Assembly: GCA_020636255.1 (NCBI GenBank)
Contig: JACJYE010000007.1
Location: 1-64,000 of the forward strand
Origin: Lewinellaceae bacterium
GTDB taxonomy: Bacteria > Bacteroidota > Bacteroidia > Chitinophagales > Saprospiraceae
Length of the DNA stretch: 64,000 nucleotides
Direction: 5' to 3'
Below the pieces are notes generated by a model. The model had not been told where the DNA came from. It did no database searches and was given only the letters and a program-made list of their open reading frames with translations. Positions within the stretch are counted from its first letter, which is position 1. The number at the start of each line of letters is the position of its first letter. A program made the translations under genes and the position numbers. Positions 51,272-60,916 of this stretch are shown here, one piece after another.

Positions 51272-52139
51272 AACAAAGCCTCCGGCTGAAGGGTGGCCCG
51301 TCCTGCATATTTACCATAAGCTGCTGTACCGTTACGATGAACCTGTTCTCCTGGGGCCCCAACGCCTCAACCTCTGGCCACGCCTGGGTGAGCACCAGCG
51401 GCTCCTCAGCCACCGCCTGTCTATCACACCCAGCCCCAGCGGCCTGTATTCGGAGCTGGATGTTGAAGGCAACAACTCGCAATGGGCCTATTTCAACGGG
51501 CCAACCCGTCAGTTGGAAGTGGTCATGGAAATGAAGGCCGAATGCCATCCTTTTAACCCGCTCCATTTCGTCGTTTATCCCTTCGATGCCGCCACGATGC
51601 CTTTTGAATATTCGGGGCCCCTGGCACGGTTGCTGGAGCGGTATAAGGCGGCAGCGCCACCTGATAAGCCTGTGGCCCAATGGGCGGCATCACTGCTGGA
51701 AGAGGCCTCACACCAGACGGTCGCCTTCCTGGAATTGCTGTGCCGGCGCCTGCATGATGAATTCACCTATACGCTCCGTAAAGACGGCCCCCCGCACAAC
51801 CCCGCCGACACCTTTCTGCACCGCCGGGGTTCCTGCCGCGACCTCAGTATGCTCATGATCGCCGTCTGCCATTCGGTAGGGCTGGCAGCCCGATTTGTCA
51901 GTGGTTATGCCTGGACGGAACGGGAACTGGAAAAGAATGAGCTGCACGCCTGGGTGGAAGTATACCTGCCTGGCGCCGGCTGGCGGGCCTTCGACCCCAC
52001 CCAGGGTACGCCCGTTACCGCGCGCCACATTACTATGGCCGCTTCTGCCTTCCAGGATCGCACCGTCCCCGTCTACGGAACTTATGGCGGGCCGGCGCCG
52101 TCGCGGCTGGATACGGAAGTCCGGCTCAAGATGGCCTGA
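51249..52139 (+). CDS. Transglutaminase-like cysteine protease family protein
   Basis: 296 aa from ATG at 51249, inside the alpha-E gene end. N-terminal beta domain (HIYHKLLYRYDEPVLLGPQRLNLWP). The transglutaminase core has Cys in HRRGSCRDLSMLMIA, His in NELHAWVEVYLPG and Asp in WRAFDPTQGTP. No signal peptide. It probably cleaves or transfers the amide bond made by the ATP-grasp partner. The stop is one base from the stop of convergent mnmG. Confidence 0.9.
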   Translation: MEKSLTNKTKPPAEGWPVLHIYHKLLYRYDEPVLLGPQRLNLWPRLGEHQRLLSHRLSITPSPSGLYSELDVEGNNSQWAYFNGPTRQLEVVMEMKAECHPFNPLHFVVYPFDAATMPFEYSGPLARLLERYKAAAPPDKPVAQWAASLLEEASHQTVAFLELLCRRLHDEFTYTLRKDGPPHNPADTFLHRRGSCRDLSMLMIAVCHSVGLAARFVSGYAWTERELEKNELHAWVEVYLPGAGWRAFDPTQGTPVTARHITMAASAFQDRTVPVYGTYGGPAPSRLDTEVRLKMA

Positions 52140-52140
52140 C

Positions 52141-54006
52141 CTACCTCCCCATGTGCACCAGCAGCACCGAAATATCAGCCGGCGACACCCCGCTGATGCG
52201 GCTGGCCTGCCCGATAGTGCGGGGTTTTATCCTGGAGAGTTTATCCCGGGCCTCTTTGGATAGCGACTGCAATTGCTGGTAGTCGAAACTGTCGCTAAGG
52301 CGCACCGATTCCAGGCGGTTCATCTTATTGACCTGCTCGCGCTCGCGCTCGATATAGCCCTCGTACTTCATGTTGATCTCCGCCAGCTCTACAAACCCCG
52401 CTTCGTAGGGTTGCAGGAAGTCATCCACTTCGGGCGCCAGACGGCGCAGAGCGGGCACGTCGATCTGCGGGCGCAGCAGGATGCCGTGCAGTTTTACCTT
52501 CTGGCTGATAGGGGCGGTCCCCTGTTCCTCCAGATAGCGGTTCACCTGCTCCGGTTCGACGCTGTACTCGCGAAAGAACTTTTCGATGGCCCGGGCGGCT
52601 TCTTCCTTCTGGCGCACCCGTTCCATGCGGCCTTCCAGGCCGTTCATGCCCAGCTTGTGGGCCAGGGGGGTCAGGCGCAGGTCGGCATTGTCCTGGCGAA
52701 GCAGGATGCGGTACTCCGCACGGGAGGTGAACATGCGGTACGGCTCCTTGGTGCCCTTGTTGACCAGGTCGTCGATGAGCACGCCGATATAGGCTTCGGA
52801 GCGTTTCAGGATGAAAGGCTCCGCTTCTTTTACGGCCAGGTGGGCGTTGATACCTGCCATCAGCCCCTGGCAGCCCGCCTCCTCATAACCCGTCGTGCCA
52901 TTGATCTGCCCGGCGAAAAAGAGGTTTTTGATGAGGTGCGTCTCCAGCGTGATTTTCAACTGGGTAGGAGGAAAGAAATCGTACTCGATAGCGTAGCCCG
53001 GGCGGAACATTTTCATATTCTCGAAGCCGGGCACCATGCGCAGGGCCTTGTACTGTACATCCTCCGGCAATGAGGAAGAGAAGCCGTTGACATATATCTC
53101 TACAGTGTTCCAGCCTTCCGGTTCGACGAACAGCTGGTGGCGGCCCTTGTCGGCAAAGCGGTCGATCTTATCCTCGATAGAGGGGCAGTAGCGCGGCCCC
53201 AGCCCCTGAATGCGGCCGTTGAACATGGGCGAACGGCCAAAGCCCGTCCGCAGCATTTCGTGTACTTCGGGGCTGGTATAGGTGATGTGGCAGGGCAGCT
53301 GTTGCTCCAGCTTCGGAGTGTCGGTATAGGAGAACTTGCCGGGGTTTTCGTCGCCGGGCTGCACTTCCATTGCGTCCCAGTTGAGGGTGCGGCCGTCGAC
53401 GCGGGGCGGAGTGCCCGTTTTCATACGGCCGGCTTCGAAACCCAGCTCCACCAGCTGCTCCGTAATGCCCTTCGCTGCTTTCTCTCCGGCGCGCCCGCCG
53501 CCGAATTGCTTCTCACCGATGTGGATGATGCCGTTGAGGAAAGTGCCGTTGGTCAGCACCACTGCTCTGGCGGGAATGTCCAGCCCCATACCGGTGCGCA
53601 CGCCTTTCACCCGGCCGTCTTTGACCACCAGCCCGGTGACCATCTCCTGCCAGAAGTCGATATTGGGGTTTTGTTCCAGCATGCTGCGCCACTTCTGGGC
53701 AAACAGCAGGCGGTCGCTCTGCGCGCGCGGGCTCCACATGGCCGGCCCTTTCGAGCGGTTCAGCATGCGGAACTGCACCATGGTATGGTCCGTCACGATG
53801 CCCGAATACCCGCCCAGTGCATCGATCTCCCGAACGATCTGGCCCTTGGCCACTCCGCCCATGGCGGGGTTGCACGACATCTGGGCGATGGTCGTCATGT
53901 TCATCGTTGCCAGCAGCACCTTAGAGCCCATGTTGGCCGCCGCTACGGCGGCTTCACAACCGGAATGCCCGGCGCCGACTACTATTATGTCGTATTCTGG
54001 GAACAT
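52141..54006 (-). CDS. mnmG: tRNA uridine-5-carboxymethylaminomethyl modification enzyme MnmG
   Basis: 621 aa, normal length. FAD-binding GAGHSGCEAA, MSCNPAMGGVAKGQIVREIDALGG, GTFLNGIIHIGEKQFGGGRAGE, and GQINGTTGYEEAGCQGLMAGINA are all present. The C-terminal helical part ends in LSRIKPRTIGQASRISGVSPADISVLLVHM. With MnmE it adds the cmnm5 group to U34 of several tRNAs. Housekeeping gene. Convergent with the transglutaminase gene, one base apart. Confidence 0.98.
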   Translation of the reverse strand: MFPEYDIIVVGAGHSGCEAAVAAANMGSKVLLATMNMTTIAQMSCNPAMGGVAKGQIVREIDALGGYSGIVTDHTMVQFRMLNRSKGPAMWSPRAQSDRLLFAQKWRSMLEQNPNIDFWQEMVTGLVVKDGRVKGVRTGMGLDIPARAVVLTNGTFLNGIIHIGEKQFGGGRAGEKAAKGITEQLVELGFEAGRMKTGTPPRVDGRTLNWDAMEVQPGDENPGKFSYTDTPKLEQQLPCHITYTSPEVHEMLRTGFGRSPMFNGRIQGLGPRYCPSIEDKIDRFADKGRHQLFVEPEGWNTVEIYVNGFSSSLPEDVQYKALRMVPGFENMKMFRPGYAIEYDFFPPTQLKITLETHLIKNLFFAGQINGTTGYEEAGCQGLMAGINAHLAVKEAEPFILKRSEAYIGVLIDDLVNKGTKEPYRMFTSRAEYRILLRQDNADLRLTPLAHKLGMNGLEGRMERVRQKEEAARAIEKFFREYSVEPEQVNRYLEEQGTAPISQKVKLHGILLRPQIDVPALRRLAPEVDDFLQPYEAGFVELAEINMKYEGYIEREREQVNKMNRLESVRLSDSFDYQQLQSLSKEARDKLSRIKPRTIGQASRISGVSPADISVLLVHMGR

Positions 54007-54206
54007 GTTATTATCCTAAAATATTAAGCCTCAAAGATACATAAATTTCACGTGGCCTCACCTGAAAAGCAACAACAGCCGAAGCGCCCGGATCGTTCGC
54101 CAGCAGCTGCTATTGAAGGCCGGGCTGTTGATAAAAGTCACTGTAAAAACCTGGTGCACGGCGGTTTTTTTTACATTATTTTGCAGGCAAAGCAAGCCCA
54201 CCTTTT

Positions 54207-55319
54207 ATGGCATATCAAAGTGAACTGAATACCAGCCGGCGCTACCTCATGGGCCCAGGCCCCAGCGATGTGCACCCGCGCGTGCTCAAGGCCATGGCCA
54301 CCCCGCTCATCGGCCACCTCGACCCCCAGTTTGTGGATATCATGGACGATATCAAACAAATGGTGCAGCTGACGTTCCAGACGAACAACCACCTGGCCTT
54401 CGTCGTGTCGGCCCCCGGCAGCGCCGGCATGGAAACCTGCCTGGTGAACCTGCTGGAACCTGGCGACGAGGCCCTCATTTGCATCCACGGTGTGTTCGGA
54501 GGGCGCATGGCGGATATCGCCGAGCGCTGCGGCGCCAGGGTTACCCGCGTGGAAGCGCCCTGGGGCGAGCCCATCGACGCACAGCAGGTAAAAGCAGCGC
54601 TGGAACACTGCCGGCCCAAGGTACTGGCCATTGTGCATGCCGAAACGTCGACAGGAGTGCTACAACCACTGGAAGAGATCGGCAGGCTGGCACACGAGGC
54701 CGGCGCGCTCTTCCTGGTAGATGCCGTGACCTCCTACTGCGGCACGGCTGTAAAGGTGGACGAATGGGGCATCGATGCCATCTATTCGGGCGCCCAGAAG
54801 TGCCTGAGCGCACCCCCGGGGCTGTCGCCGGTAAGCTTTAGCGACAAGGCGGTAGAAGCGCTGGAACGCAGGAATACCAAGGTGCAGAGCTGGTTCCTCG
54901 ACCTGTCGCTGGTGCGCAGTTACTGGGCCGGCGCCAAAAGGACATACCACCACACGGCGCCCGTGTCGGCTATGTTCGCCCTGCGGGAAGCCTACCGGCT
55001 GGTGCTGGAAGAGGGGCTGGAAAACCGCTTCGCACGGCACCGCCGCAACCACGAACTGCTGAAAAGGGAACTGGAAGCCCTGGGCGTGGAATTCATCGTA
55101 CACCCCGATTACCGCCTGCCCATGCTGAATGCCGTGAGGATACCCGACGGCGTGGATGACGCAGTTGTCCGGCGGCGCCTGCTCGACGAGTACAACATCG
55201 AGATCGGCGGCGGGCTGGGGCAGTTCGCCGGCAAAGCCTGGCGCATCGGCCTGATGGGGGAAAGCAGCACGCCCAACCACGTCAACATGCTGGTGTCGGC
55301 CCTGAAAGCGATTCTGTAA
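54207..55319 (+). CDS. Class V PLP aminotransferase (alanine-glyoxylate/serine-pyruvate type)
   Basis: 370 aa. LMGPGPSDVHPRVLKAM start, GSAGMETCLVNLLEPGD, VHAETSTGVLQPLEEIG, VDAVTSYCGTAVKVDEWGID. The PLP Lys is in YSGAQKCLSAPPG and a C-terminal arginine in WRIGLMGESS. Transfers amino groups from alanine or serine to glyoxylate or pyruvate. Monocistronic, divergent from mnmG. Confidence 0.92.
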   Translation: MAYQSELNTSRRYLMGPGPSDVHPRVLKAMATPLIGHLDPQFVDIMDDIKQMVQLTFQTNNHLAFVVSAPGSAGMETCLVNLLEPGDEALICIHGVFGGRMADIAERCGARVTRVEAPWGEPIDAQQVKAALEHCRPKVLAIVHAETSTGVLQPLEEIGRLAHEAGALFLVDAVTSYCGTAVKVDEWGIDAIYSGAQKCLSAPPGLSPVSFSDKAVEALERRNTKVQSWFLDLSLVRSYWAGAKRTYHHTAPVSAMFALREAYRLVLEEGLENRFARHRRNHELLKRELEALGVEFIVHPDYRLPMLNAVRIPDGVDDAVVRRRLLDEYNIEIGGGLGQFAGKAWRIGLMGESSTPNHVNMLVSALKAIL

Positions 55320-55599
55320 AAAAGCCAGGAACCCCTATCAACCATAGGACTGCAAACAAATTCCTGGATTCATTCATAAATATTTTCTACCTTTATGACG
55401 TTATACACCCTACAGGGAAAGCGTGCTGTTAGAACCGCGCCTTTTCTACCCCTTTTCTTCTATGGCCTTATCTCCTGCTGAACCCCCTGAGATTTTTCTA
55501 AACGCTTTGTTCTGTTCTTCCGTTCTTTAATAAGGAGGAAGGGCGGCTTATAATCTTATTAATCCATTGTCAAACTTTCTAACGAAAAAAACCAATACC

Positions 55600-56223
55600 A
55601 TGAGACTGCTGACCATCATTTTTCTGACACTTTCGATCCTGATCACGGGCCAGGTACAAGCCCAGAAATTGAGCAAACAGGAAAAGAAGGAACTGAAAGC
55701 CAAACTGAAGAACTACAAACAAAACCCCAATCAACTGCTCAGCCTGGAAGATGACCTCGACCACTACCGCCAGGAGAACCAGCAACTCCAGGCTCAGATG
55801 GCGCAGGTACAGGCCGAGGCCAACCGCAAGGACTCCAAAGTTGCCAGCCTGCAACAGGAAGTCGACCAGCTGAATATGAGCCTGCGCACCGCCCAGGAAT
55901 CTATCCGGCAGCTGAACAACGACCAGGCTACGGCATCCAAAGGGCCCGATATGAGCGGGCTGGTGTTCCGCGTGCAGATCGGCGCTTACGGCAAGACCAA
56001 CGTCCCGGCCAACCTCGACAAGGATAATGACAACATGGACCTCGAAGTGGTGGACGGCCTGCAAAAGATCATCATCGGCATGTTCCGCGATATGAACGAG
56101 GCCGACCAGCTGAGGGCCCACATGCAAAAGATCGGCATCAAGGATGCGTGGGTCGTGCCCTACCGCGATGGCGTGCGCATCACCATGGAAGAAGCCAAAC
56201 AGCTCATGGGGTCAGGTATGTAG
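55600..56223 (+). CDS. Exported coiled-coil protein with SPOR-like C-terminal domain
   Basis: 207 aa from ATG at 55600; signal peptide to QVQAQ. Charged helix (KLSKQEKKELKAKLKNYK), long coiled coil about 50-110 (QENQQLQAQMAQVQAEA), then a SPOR-like fold of about 75 residues. The latter has FRVQIGAYGK, KIIIGMFRDMNEADQLRAHM and DAWVVPYRDGVRI. SPOR domains bind denuded peptidoglycan at division sites. Next gene is ddl, so a wall-related role is plausible. Confidence 0.83.
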   Translation: MRLLTIIFLTLSILITGQVQAQKLSKQEKKELKAKLKNYKQNPNQLLSLEDDLDHYRQENQQLQAQMAQVQAEANRKDSKVASLQQEVDQLNMSLRTAQESIRQLNNDQATASKGPDMSGLVFRVQIGAYGKTNVPANLDKDNDNMDLEVVDGLQKIIIGMFRDMNEADQLRAHMQKIGIKDAWVVPYRDGVRITMEEAKQLMGSGM

Positions 56224-56253
56224 GTTAATTGAATGTTGATTGCCGCCGGGATA

Positions 56254-56378
56254 GATAGCAGGCATCTCGCAACGAACCTGCCAGAGATGCCTGCTATCGG
56301 CCCCCGCGCTGAATGTTAAAAGCGCCTGAACATAGGGCGACAGGAGCCTTTCCGTTTTAAAAAACGGGAGGGCTCCTG
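56254..56378 (+). terminator. Two hairpins after the SPOR-like gene
   Basis: Perfect 15-bp stem GATAGCAGGCATCTC (56254-56268) / GAGATGCCTGCTATC (56284-56298). A second stem-loop follows at 56341-56378 (CAGGAGCC / GGCTCCTG, inner CCGTTTT/AAAACGG) and then TTATTTG. The second is the better terminator candidate; the first may protect the mRNA end. Confidence 0.6.
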
Positions 56379-56485
56379 TTATTTGCCCCTTTATTTGAAA
56401 AAAGGGCCAGATAAAAAATCGTAATTTTCCTGTTATCTCCAGTGGAGAACTTATTTTTTGAACACTGCTGGCATATAAATAAATC

Positions 56486-57469
56486 ATGAACAAACTGAAC
56501 GTAGCCATCGTCACGGGCGGAGATGTCGCCGAGCGGAGCATTTCCCTGCAAAGCGCCGCCACCGTTTTCAAACATCTCGACGCCAATAAGTACGACAAGT
56601 ACATCATTGAGCTCAACCAGGGCGCCTTCACCGAGCAAGGCACGGGCGCACCGGTCGATATGAACGATTTCTCCCTGCACCGGCCCGACGGGATCGTGCG
56701 CTTCGGCCTGATCTTCCTCATGATACACGGCCACCCGGCGGAAGATGGCTGCATGCAGGGTTACTTCCAGCTGCTGGGCATCCCCTACACCGGATGCAAC
56801 CACTTCGTCAGCGCCCTCACCTTCGACAAGCAGGCCTGCAAGGATTTCCTGAAAGCCCACGACATTCCCATGGCGCCTTCGCGCCTGCTGCGCAAGGGCC
56901 AGCCCGTCAGCTGGCAGGAACTGCTCGATATGGGGCTGCCGCTGTTCGTCAAACCCAACAAGAACGGCAGTAGCTACGGGGTGTCCAAAGTAAAAACCCC
57001 AGGTGAACTGGAACCGGCCGTAGCCCTCTCTTTCCAGTTCGACGACGAGGTCGTGGTGGAAGGTTTCCTCAATGGCGTAGAGTTCTCCAACGGCGTCGTC
57101 AGAAAAGACGGCGAAACGCTCGTGCTGCCCATCACCGAGATCGTGCCGCAGAACGAGTTTTTCGACTTCAAGGCCAAATACGAGAACGAAAGCCAGGAGA
57201 TCACTCCCGCCCGCCTGACGGCCGGGCTGTGGGATCAGTGCCAGGCCCAGACCAAAAAGATCTACGAAGTGCTCGGCTGCCGCGGCATGGCCCGCATCGA
57301 CTACATCCTGGTCGACGGCACTTTCTACTTCCTGGAAGCCAACACCATCCCCGGTATGTCGGAGGCCAGCATCATCCCCCAGCAGGCCCACGCCCACGGC
57401 TGGACGATCGCCGAGCTGCTGGAAACAGTGGCCGAAGATGCGCTGGCGATGGTTAAGCAGCAGGGATAG
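56486..57469 (+). CDS. ddl: D-alanine--D-alanine ligase
   Basis: 327 aa. GGDVAERSISLQSA in place of the usual GG-SAEH-VS motif, MIHGHPAEDGCMQGYFQLLGIPYTG, ATP-grasp Lys in FVKPNKNGSSYGVSKV. Metal ligands are in CRGMARIDYIL and FYFLEANTIPGM. Makes the D-Ala-D-Ala dipeptide for peptidoglycan. A hydrophobic Met-Ile replaces the common LHG start, seen in Bacteroidota Ddl. Confidence 0.95.
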   Translation: MNKLNVAIVTGGDVAERSISLQSAATVFKHLDANKYDKYIIELNQGAFTEQGTGAPVDMNDFSLHRPDGIVRFGLIFLMIHGHPAEDGCMQGYFQLLGIPYTGCNHFVSALTFDKQACKDFLKAHDIPMAPSRLLRKGQPVSWQELLDMGLPLFVKPNKNGSSYGVSKVKTPGELEPAVALSFQFDDEVVVEGFLNGVEFSNGVVRKDGETLVLPITEIVPQNEFFDFKAKYENESQEITPARLTAGLWDQCQAQTKKIYEVLGCRGMARIDYILVDGTFYFLEANTIPGMSEASIIPQQAHAHGWTIAELLETVAEDALAMVKQQG

Positions 57470-57786
57470 CGCCAAACCAGGCGCTTAAGCGCTTATTCCA
57501 CCACACCATGATAGGAAAATGGCAAGGGATGCTCCCGGATAACAGCTGAAAAACCTGTGGCCAAATGGGGAGACGGGGTGAGGGGGTGAACCACGATCGG
57601 CCACTGAAACCTGAAACCTGAAACCTGCCAGGGTGACTGGGTGACTGGGTGATGGAGTGACGACGGGTTACCAGGGAAACGTGAAACCAGCAACTTTGAA
57701 CAGTCCCCTCACCTGGGGCCTTGAACAGTCCCAAAAACAATGTATCTTTATGATTGTCAAGCAGCTTGATAATCAACAAACATACT
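57470..57786. other. Intergenic with short tandem repeats and a promoter
   Basis: Holds GAAACCT-type repeats (57604-57630) and GGGTGACT-type repeats (57632-57660), a mix also seen in other forms near 10957 and 47030. Two 12-base direct copies TTGAACAGTCCC begin at 57696 and 57721. The second supplies the -33 TTG of the promoter below. No gene is supported. Confidence 0.6.
57721..57750 (+). promoter_or_regulatory. Promoter of the MltF-like gene
   Basis: TTG (57721-57723) and TATCTTTA (57743-57750) with a 19-base spacer fit the Bacteroidota -33/-7 pattern; ATG is 36 bases downstream. The duplicated TTGAACAGTCCC overlapping -33 could be an operator. Confidence 0.5.
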
Positions 57787-59289
57787 ATGAGCGCCCAAAA
57801 CCCGAACGGGCGGCCCCTGCTACTGATGCTGTTGCTACTGGGGCTGGCCTGCCAACCTTCCGGCCAGGATGGCCGGCCTACCGATATTCCCGAAACGGCT
57901 GACAGCCTGTCGGCCAACCCTTTTCACCCTCTCGATGAAGTGCTCGGCCTGAGCGAGCAATGGCAAGGCAACCTCGACGGCATGGTCGCCCGGCGCCGCA
58001 TACGGGCGCTGGTGCCTTACAGCCGTGACAGCTATTACATTGACGGCGCCGAACGGCGCGGGTTGGCCTACGAAGCCATGAACCTCTTCGAAAAGTACCT
58101 CAACGACAAGCTGGGCGAAAACCGCCACGTCCGCATCGTTTTCATCCCCACTACCCGCGACCGCCTGATCCCTGCGCTGCTCGAAGGCTACGGCGATATC
58201 GTCGTGGCCAACCTGACCGTCACGCCGCAGCGGCTGGAAAAGGTGGCTTTCTCGGAGCCCGTACTGAGCGGCGCCCGCGAGGTCGTCGTCACCCCAAAAG
58301 GCGTACCGCCCCTGACGCGCCTGCAAGAGCTGCAGGGCAAAACTGTGCAGGTGCGGGCGTCCAGTAGCTTTTACGAACACCTGCAAAGCATCAACGACTC
58401 CCTGCGGCTGGCAGGCAGCCCGGAGATCGGCGTCGAACTGGTGGACGAACACCTGGAGGATGAAGACATCCTGGAGATGGTCAACGCCGGGCTCACCCCC
58501 ATGGCCATCATGGACGAGCACCGCGCTTCCTTCTGGGCACAGACGCTCGATAGCCTGCAGGTGCACCACGGACTGGCTATCTTCAGCGGCGGCGACATAG
58601 CCTGGGCCATGCGAAAGGACAACCCGGAATTGAAAGCCTCAGTGGACGAGTTCATTCGCAAGAACCGTAAGGGAACCCTCATCGGAAATATGCTGTTCAA
58701 CCGCTACCTGAAGAAAACCGATTACGTGCGCAACGCCTTCTCGAAAGAGGATCGTGCGCGCTTCAAGGCCACCCGCGATTATTTTATCAAATACGGACAC
58801 ATGTACGATCTCGACTGGCTGCTGCTGGCCGCCCAGGGGTACCAGGAATCGCGCCTCAACCCCAACCTGGTGAGCCCCGCCGGCGCCGTAGGCATCATGC
58901 AGATCAAACCCAGCACCGCCAGTGGCCCCAATATAGGTATCAAAGACGTGCGCTCACTGGAAGGCAACATCCACGCCGGCGCTAAATACCTGCGCTTCCT
59001 GATCGACAAATACTTCGTGCAGCCCGATATCGACTCCCTCAATGCCGGGCTCTTCGCCGTAGCGGCCTATAATGCCGGCCCGCAGCGCATCCTCCGCCTG
59101 CAGGAAGAAGCCGCCGACACCGGCCTCGACGCCACCGTCTGGTTCGACAACGTCGAACTGCTCGCCGCCCGCGACATCGGCGGGGAGACGGTGCAGTACG
59201 TCAGCAATATTTACAAATACTACACCTCCTACCGCTCCCTGGCGCGCTATATGGAACTGACGGGAAAGTCGCCTTTTGAGGATTGGTGA
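57787..59289 (+). CDS. MltF-type membrane-bound lytic transglycosylase lipoprotein
   Basis: 500 aa from ATG at 57787. Lipobox LGLAC. A periplasmic substrate-binding-protein-like domain (about 60-320) contains SRDSYYIDGAERRGLAYEAM, VVANLTVTPQRLEKVAFSEP and GDIAWAMRKDNPELK. The SLT lysozyme-like domain (about 335-490) has catalytic Glu in AAQGYQESRLNP, then AVGIMQIKPST and FAVAAYNAGPQR. It cleaves peptidoglycan glycan strands, forming anhydromuropeptides; the binding domain regulates it. Same domain order and length as MltF. Confidence 0.93.
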   Translation: MSAQNPNGRPLLLMLLLLGLACQPSGQDGRPTDIPETADSLSANPFHPLDEVLGLSEQWQGNLDGMVARRRIRALVPYSRDSYYIDGAERRGLAYEAMNLFEKYLNDKLGENRHVRIVFIPTTRDRLIPALLEGYGDIVVANLTVTPQRLEKVAFSEPVLSGAREVVVTPKGVPPLTRLQELQGKTVQVRASSSFYEHLQSINDSLRLAGSPEIGVELVDEHLEDEDILEMVNAGLTPMAIMDEHRASFWAQTLDSLQVHHGLAIFSGGDIAWAMRKDNPELKASVDEFIRKNRKGTLIGNMLFNRYLKKTDYVRNAFSKEDRARFKATRDYFIKYGHMYDLDWLLLAAQGYQESRLNPNLVSPAGAVGIMQIKPSTASGPNIGIKDVRSLEGNIHAGAKYLRFLIDKYFVQPDIDSLNAGLFAVAAYNAGPQRILRLQEEAADTGLDATVWFDNVELLAARDIGGETVQYVSNIYKYYTSYRSLARYMELTGKSPFEDW

Positions 59290-59362
59290 GGACGCAGTAA
59301 ACATATATCCGAAAAGCCTCTTTTGGTTACACAAAGCCAAAGAATTAACAGCCAAAATCACC

Positions 59363-60652
59363 CTACCCCTGTTCCGCCGCGGGTTTTGGTTCGCCCAGCT
59401 TGCCTACACTATGGGCAACGGCCATGGCCACTGTGGCGTCGCCGGTAACGTTGGCGATGGTGCGGCACATATCCAGGGGGCGGTCGACGGCGAAGATGAG
59501 CGCCAGGCCGGCCTCGGGGATGCCCGCCTGTGCCAGCACGATCACCAGGGTGATCATGCCCGCGCCGGGCACGGCCGCTGCGCCGATGGAGGCCAGCGTA
59601 GCCGTAACGATAATGCCCAGCTGAGTGGCTAACGACAGCTCGAGGCCCATCGACTGGGCGATGAATACGGCGGCTATGGCCTGGTACAGGCTGGTGCCGT
59701 CCATGTTGACCGTAGCCCCAACGGGCAGCACGAAACCCGCCACTTCCTCTTCCACGCCCAGGCGCTCCTCCACACATTCCATCGTTACGGGCAGGGTAGC
59801 CGCGCTGGAACTGGTAGAAAAGGCCACCAGCTGAGCAGGGGCGATGCCTTTCAGGAAAAAGGCCCTGCGCCTGCGGGCGAACAGGCGTACGAGTGTAGGG
59901 TAAAAGAAAAGCACCAGGATGGCCAGCCCGATCAGTACACAAGCGGAATAACCGAGCAGGGCCGTGAACAGGCTGATGCTGGGCGACTCCACCAAAAGGG
60001 CGGCCAGCAGGGCGAACACGCCGTATGGCGCCGTCAGCATGATGATGTCGATAAGCTTAAGGATGACATCGTTGAGGCTGTCGAAAAAAGCTTTCACCGG
60101 GCGGGCCCGCTCCTCAGGGGCCGAAACCAGGGCGATGCCGAAAAGCGTGACGAAAATGATGACCTGCAGCATATTGGCGTTGCTGCCCGCCGCGCCAATG
60201 ATATTGTCCGGAAAGAGATCGGCCAACGGCTGCAAGGGCCCCCTGGCCTGTTGTTCGGCGGCGGCGGCGATACGGCTGGACGCATCGCCGGCATAATTGG
60301 CCAGCAACTCGTTGCGCACGCCTGCATCGATAAGCTTGCCGGGCTGAATGAGGTTGACCACTATCAGCCCGATGGAAATGGAGAACATAGTGGTAGCGAT
60401 GAACATGGCCAAAGTGCGAAAACCTATGGCCGAAAGCTTGCTGATATCCTTAAGGTCGGACACCCCCTTGATAAGCGAGGCAATGATGAGGGGAATAGCA
60501 ATGATCTTGAGCAGGTTGATAAAGATCGTGCCGAAGGGTTTGATCCAGTCTACGACAAAAGTTTTCCATCCAAATTGGGCGGCAACCACCCCAAAGATAA
60601 CCCCGGCGGCCATACCAATAAGGATCTTCCAGTGCAAGGCTAGTTTTTTCAT
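59363..60652 (-). CDS. Dicarboxylate/amino acid:cation symporter (GltP/DAACS family)
   Basis: 429 aa. Eight transmembrane helices and two re-entrant hairpins. AFSTSSSAATLPVTMECVE (serine-rich HP1 tip), GATVNMDGTSLYQ (NMDGT motif), VPGAGMITLVIVL (HP2), and DRPLDMCRTIANVTGD with the substrate Asp/Arg region. Imports glutamate, aspartate or C4-dicarboxylates with Na+ or H+. Confidence 0.95.
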   Translation of the reverse strand: MKKLALHWKILIGMAAGVIFGVVAAQFGWKTFVVDWIKPFGTIFINLLKIIAIPLIIASLIKGVSDLKDISKLSAIGFRTLAMFIATTMFSISIGLIVVNLIQPGKLIDAGVRNELLANYAGDASSRIAAAAEQQARGPLQPLADLFPDNIIGAAGSNANMLQVIIFVTLFGIALVSAPEERARPVKAFFDSLNDVILKLIDIIMLTAPYGVFALLAALLVESPSISLFTALLGYSACVLIGLAILVLFFYPTLVRLFARRRRAFFLKGIAPAQLVAFSTSSSAATLPVTMECVEERLGVEEEVAGFVLPVGATVNMDGTSLYQAIAAVFIAQSMGLELSLATQLGIIVTATLASIGAAAVPGAGMITLVIVLAQAGIPEAGLALIFAVDRPLDMCRTIANVTGDATVAMAVAHSVGKLGEPKPAAEQG

Positions 60653-60669
60653 GTACCTGAAAATTTTTT

Positions 60670-60833
60670 AGAGCTTGTTTGGAGGCCGCTTTTGATAGCG
60701 AAAAGCGTCAATTTTTTGGTGAGACAAGGCGTCTTTTTGAAGAGCGTACCCAAAGGTACGGTCAAAAAAAGTAACGCAGTATCACCGAAAAAGTGGCCTT
60801 TGCAGCTCAAAGGGTGGCCTCCAAGCAAGCTCT
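60670..60833. repeat. Palindromic interspersed repeat, extended copy 4
   Basis: Left arm AGAGCTTGTTTGGAGGCC (60670-60687), right arm GGCCTCCAAGCAAGCTCT (60816-60833). The centre is about 128 bases instead of about 40, and includes CGTACCCAAAGGTACG and repeated GCGAAAA(GC/GT) segments. It lies 17 bases upstream of the start codon side of the symporter gene and downstream of the minus gene at 61030. Confidence 0.85.
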
Positions 60834-60916
60834 TAAACACTGCTAAAGGTACATATCGGCGTGAATTCGTGTATTGGAGGGAAGAGAAATTAATTCTCAA
60901 AGAGGAGATACTTATG

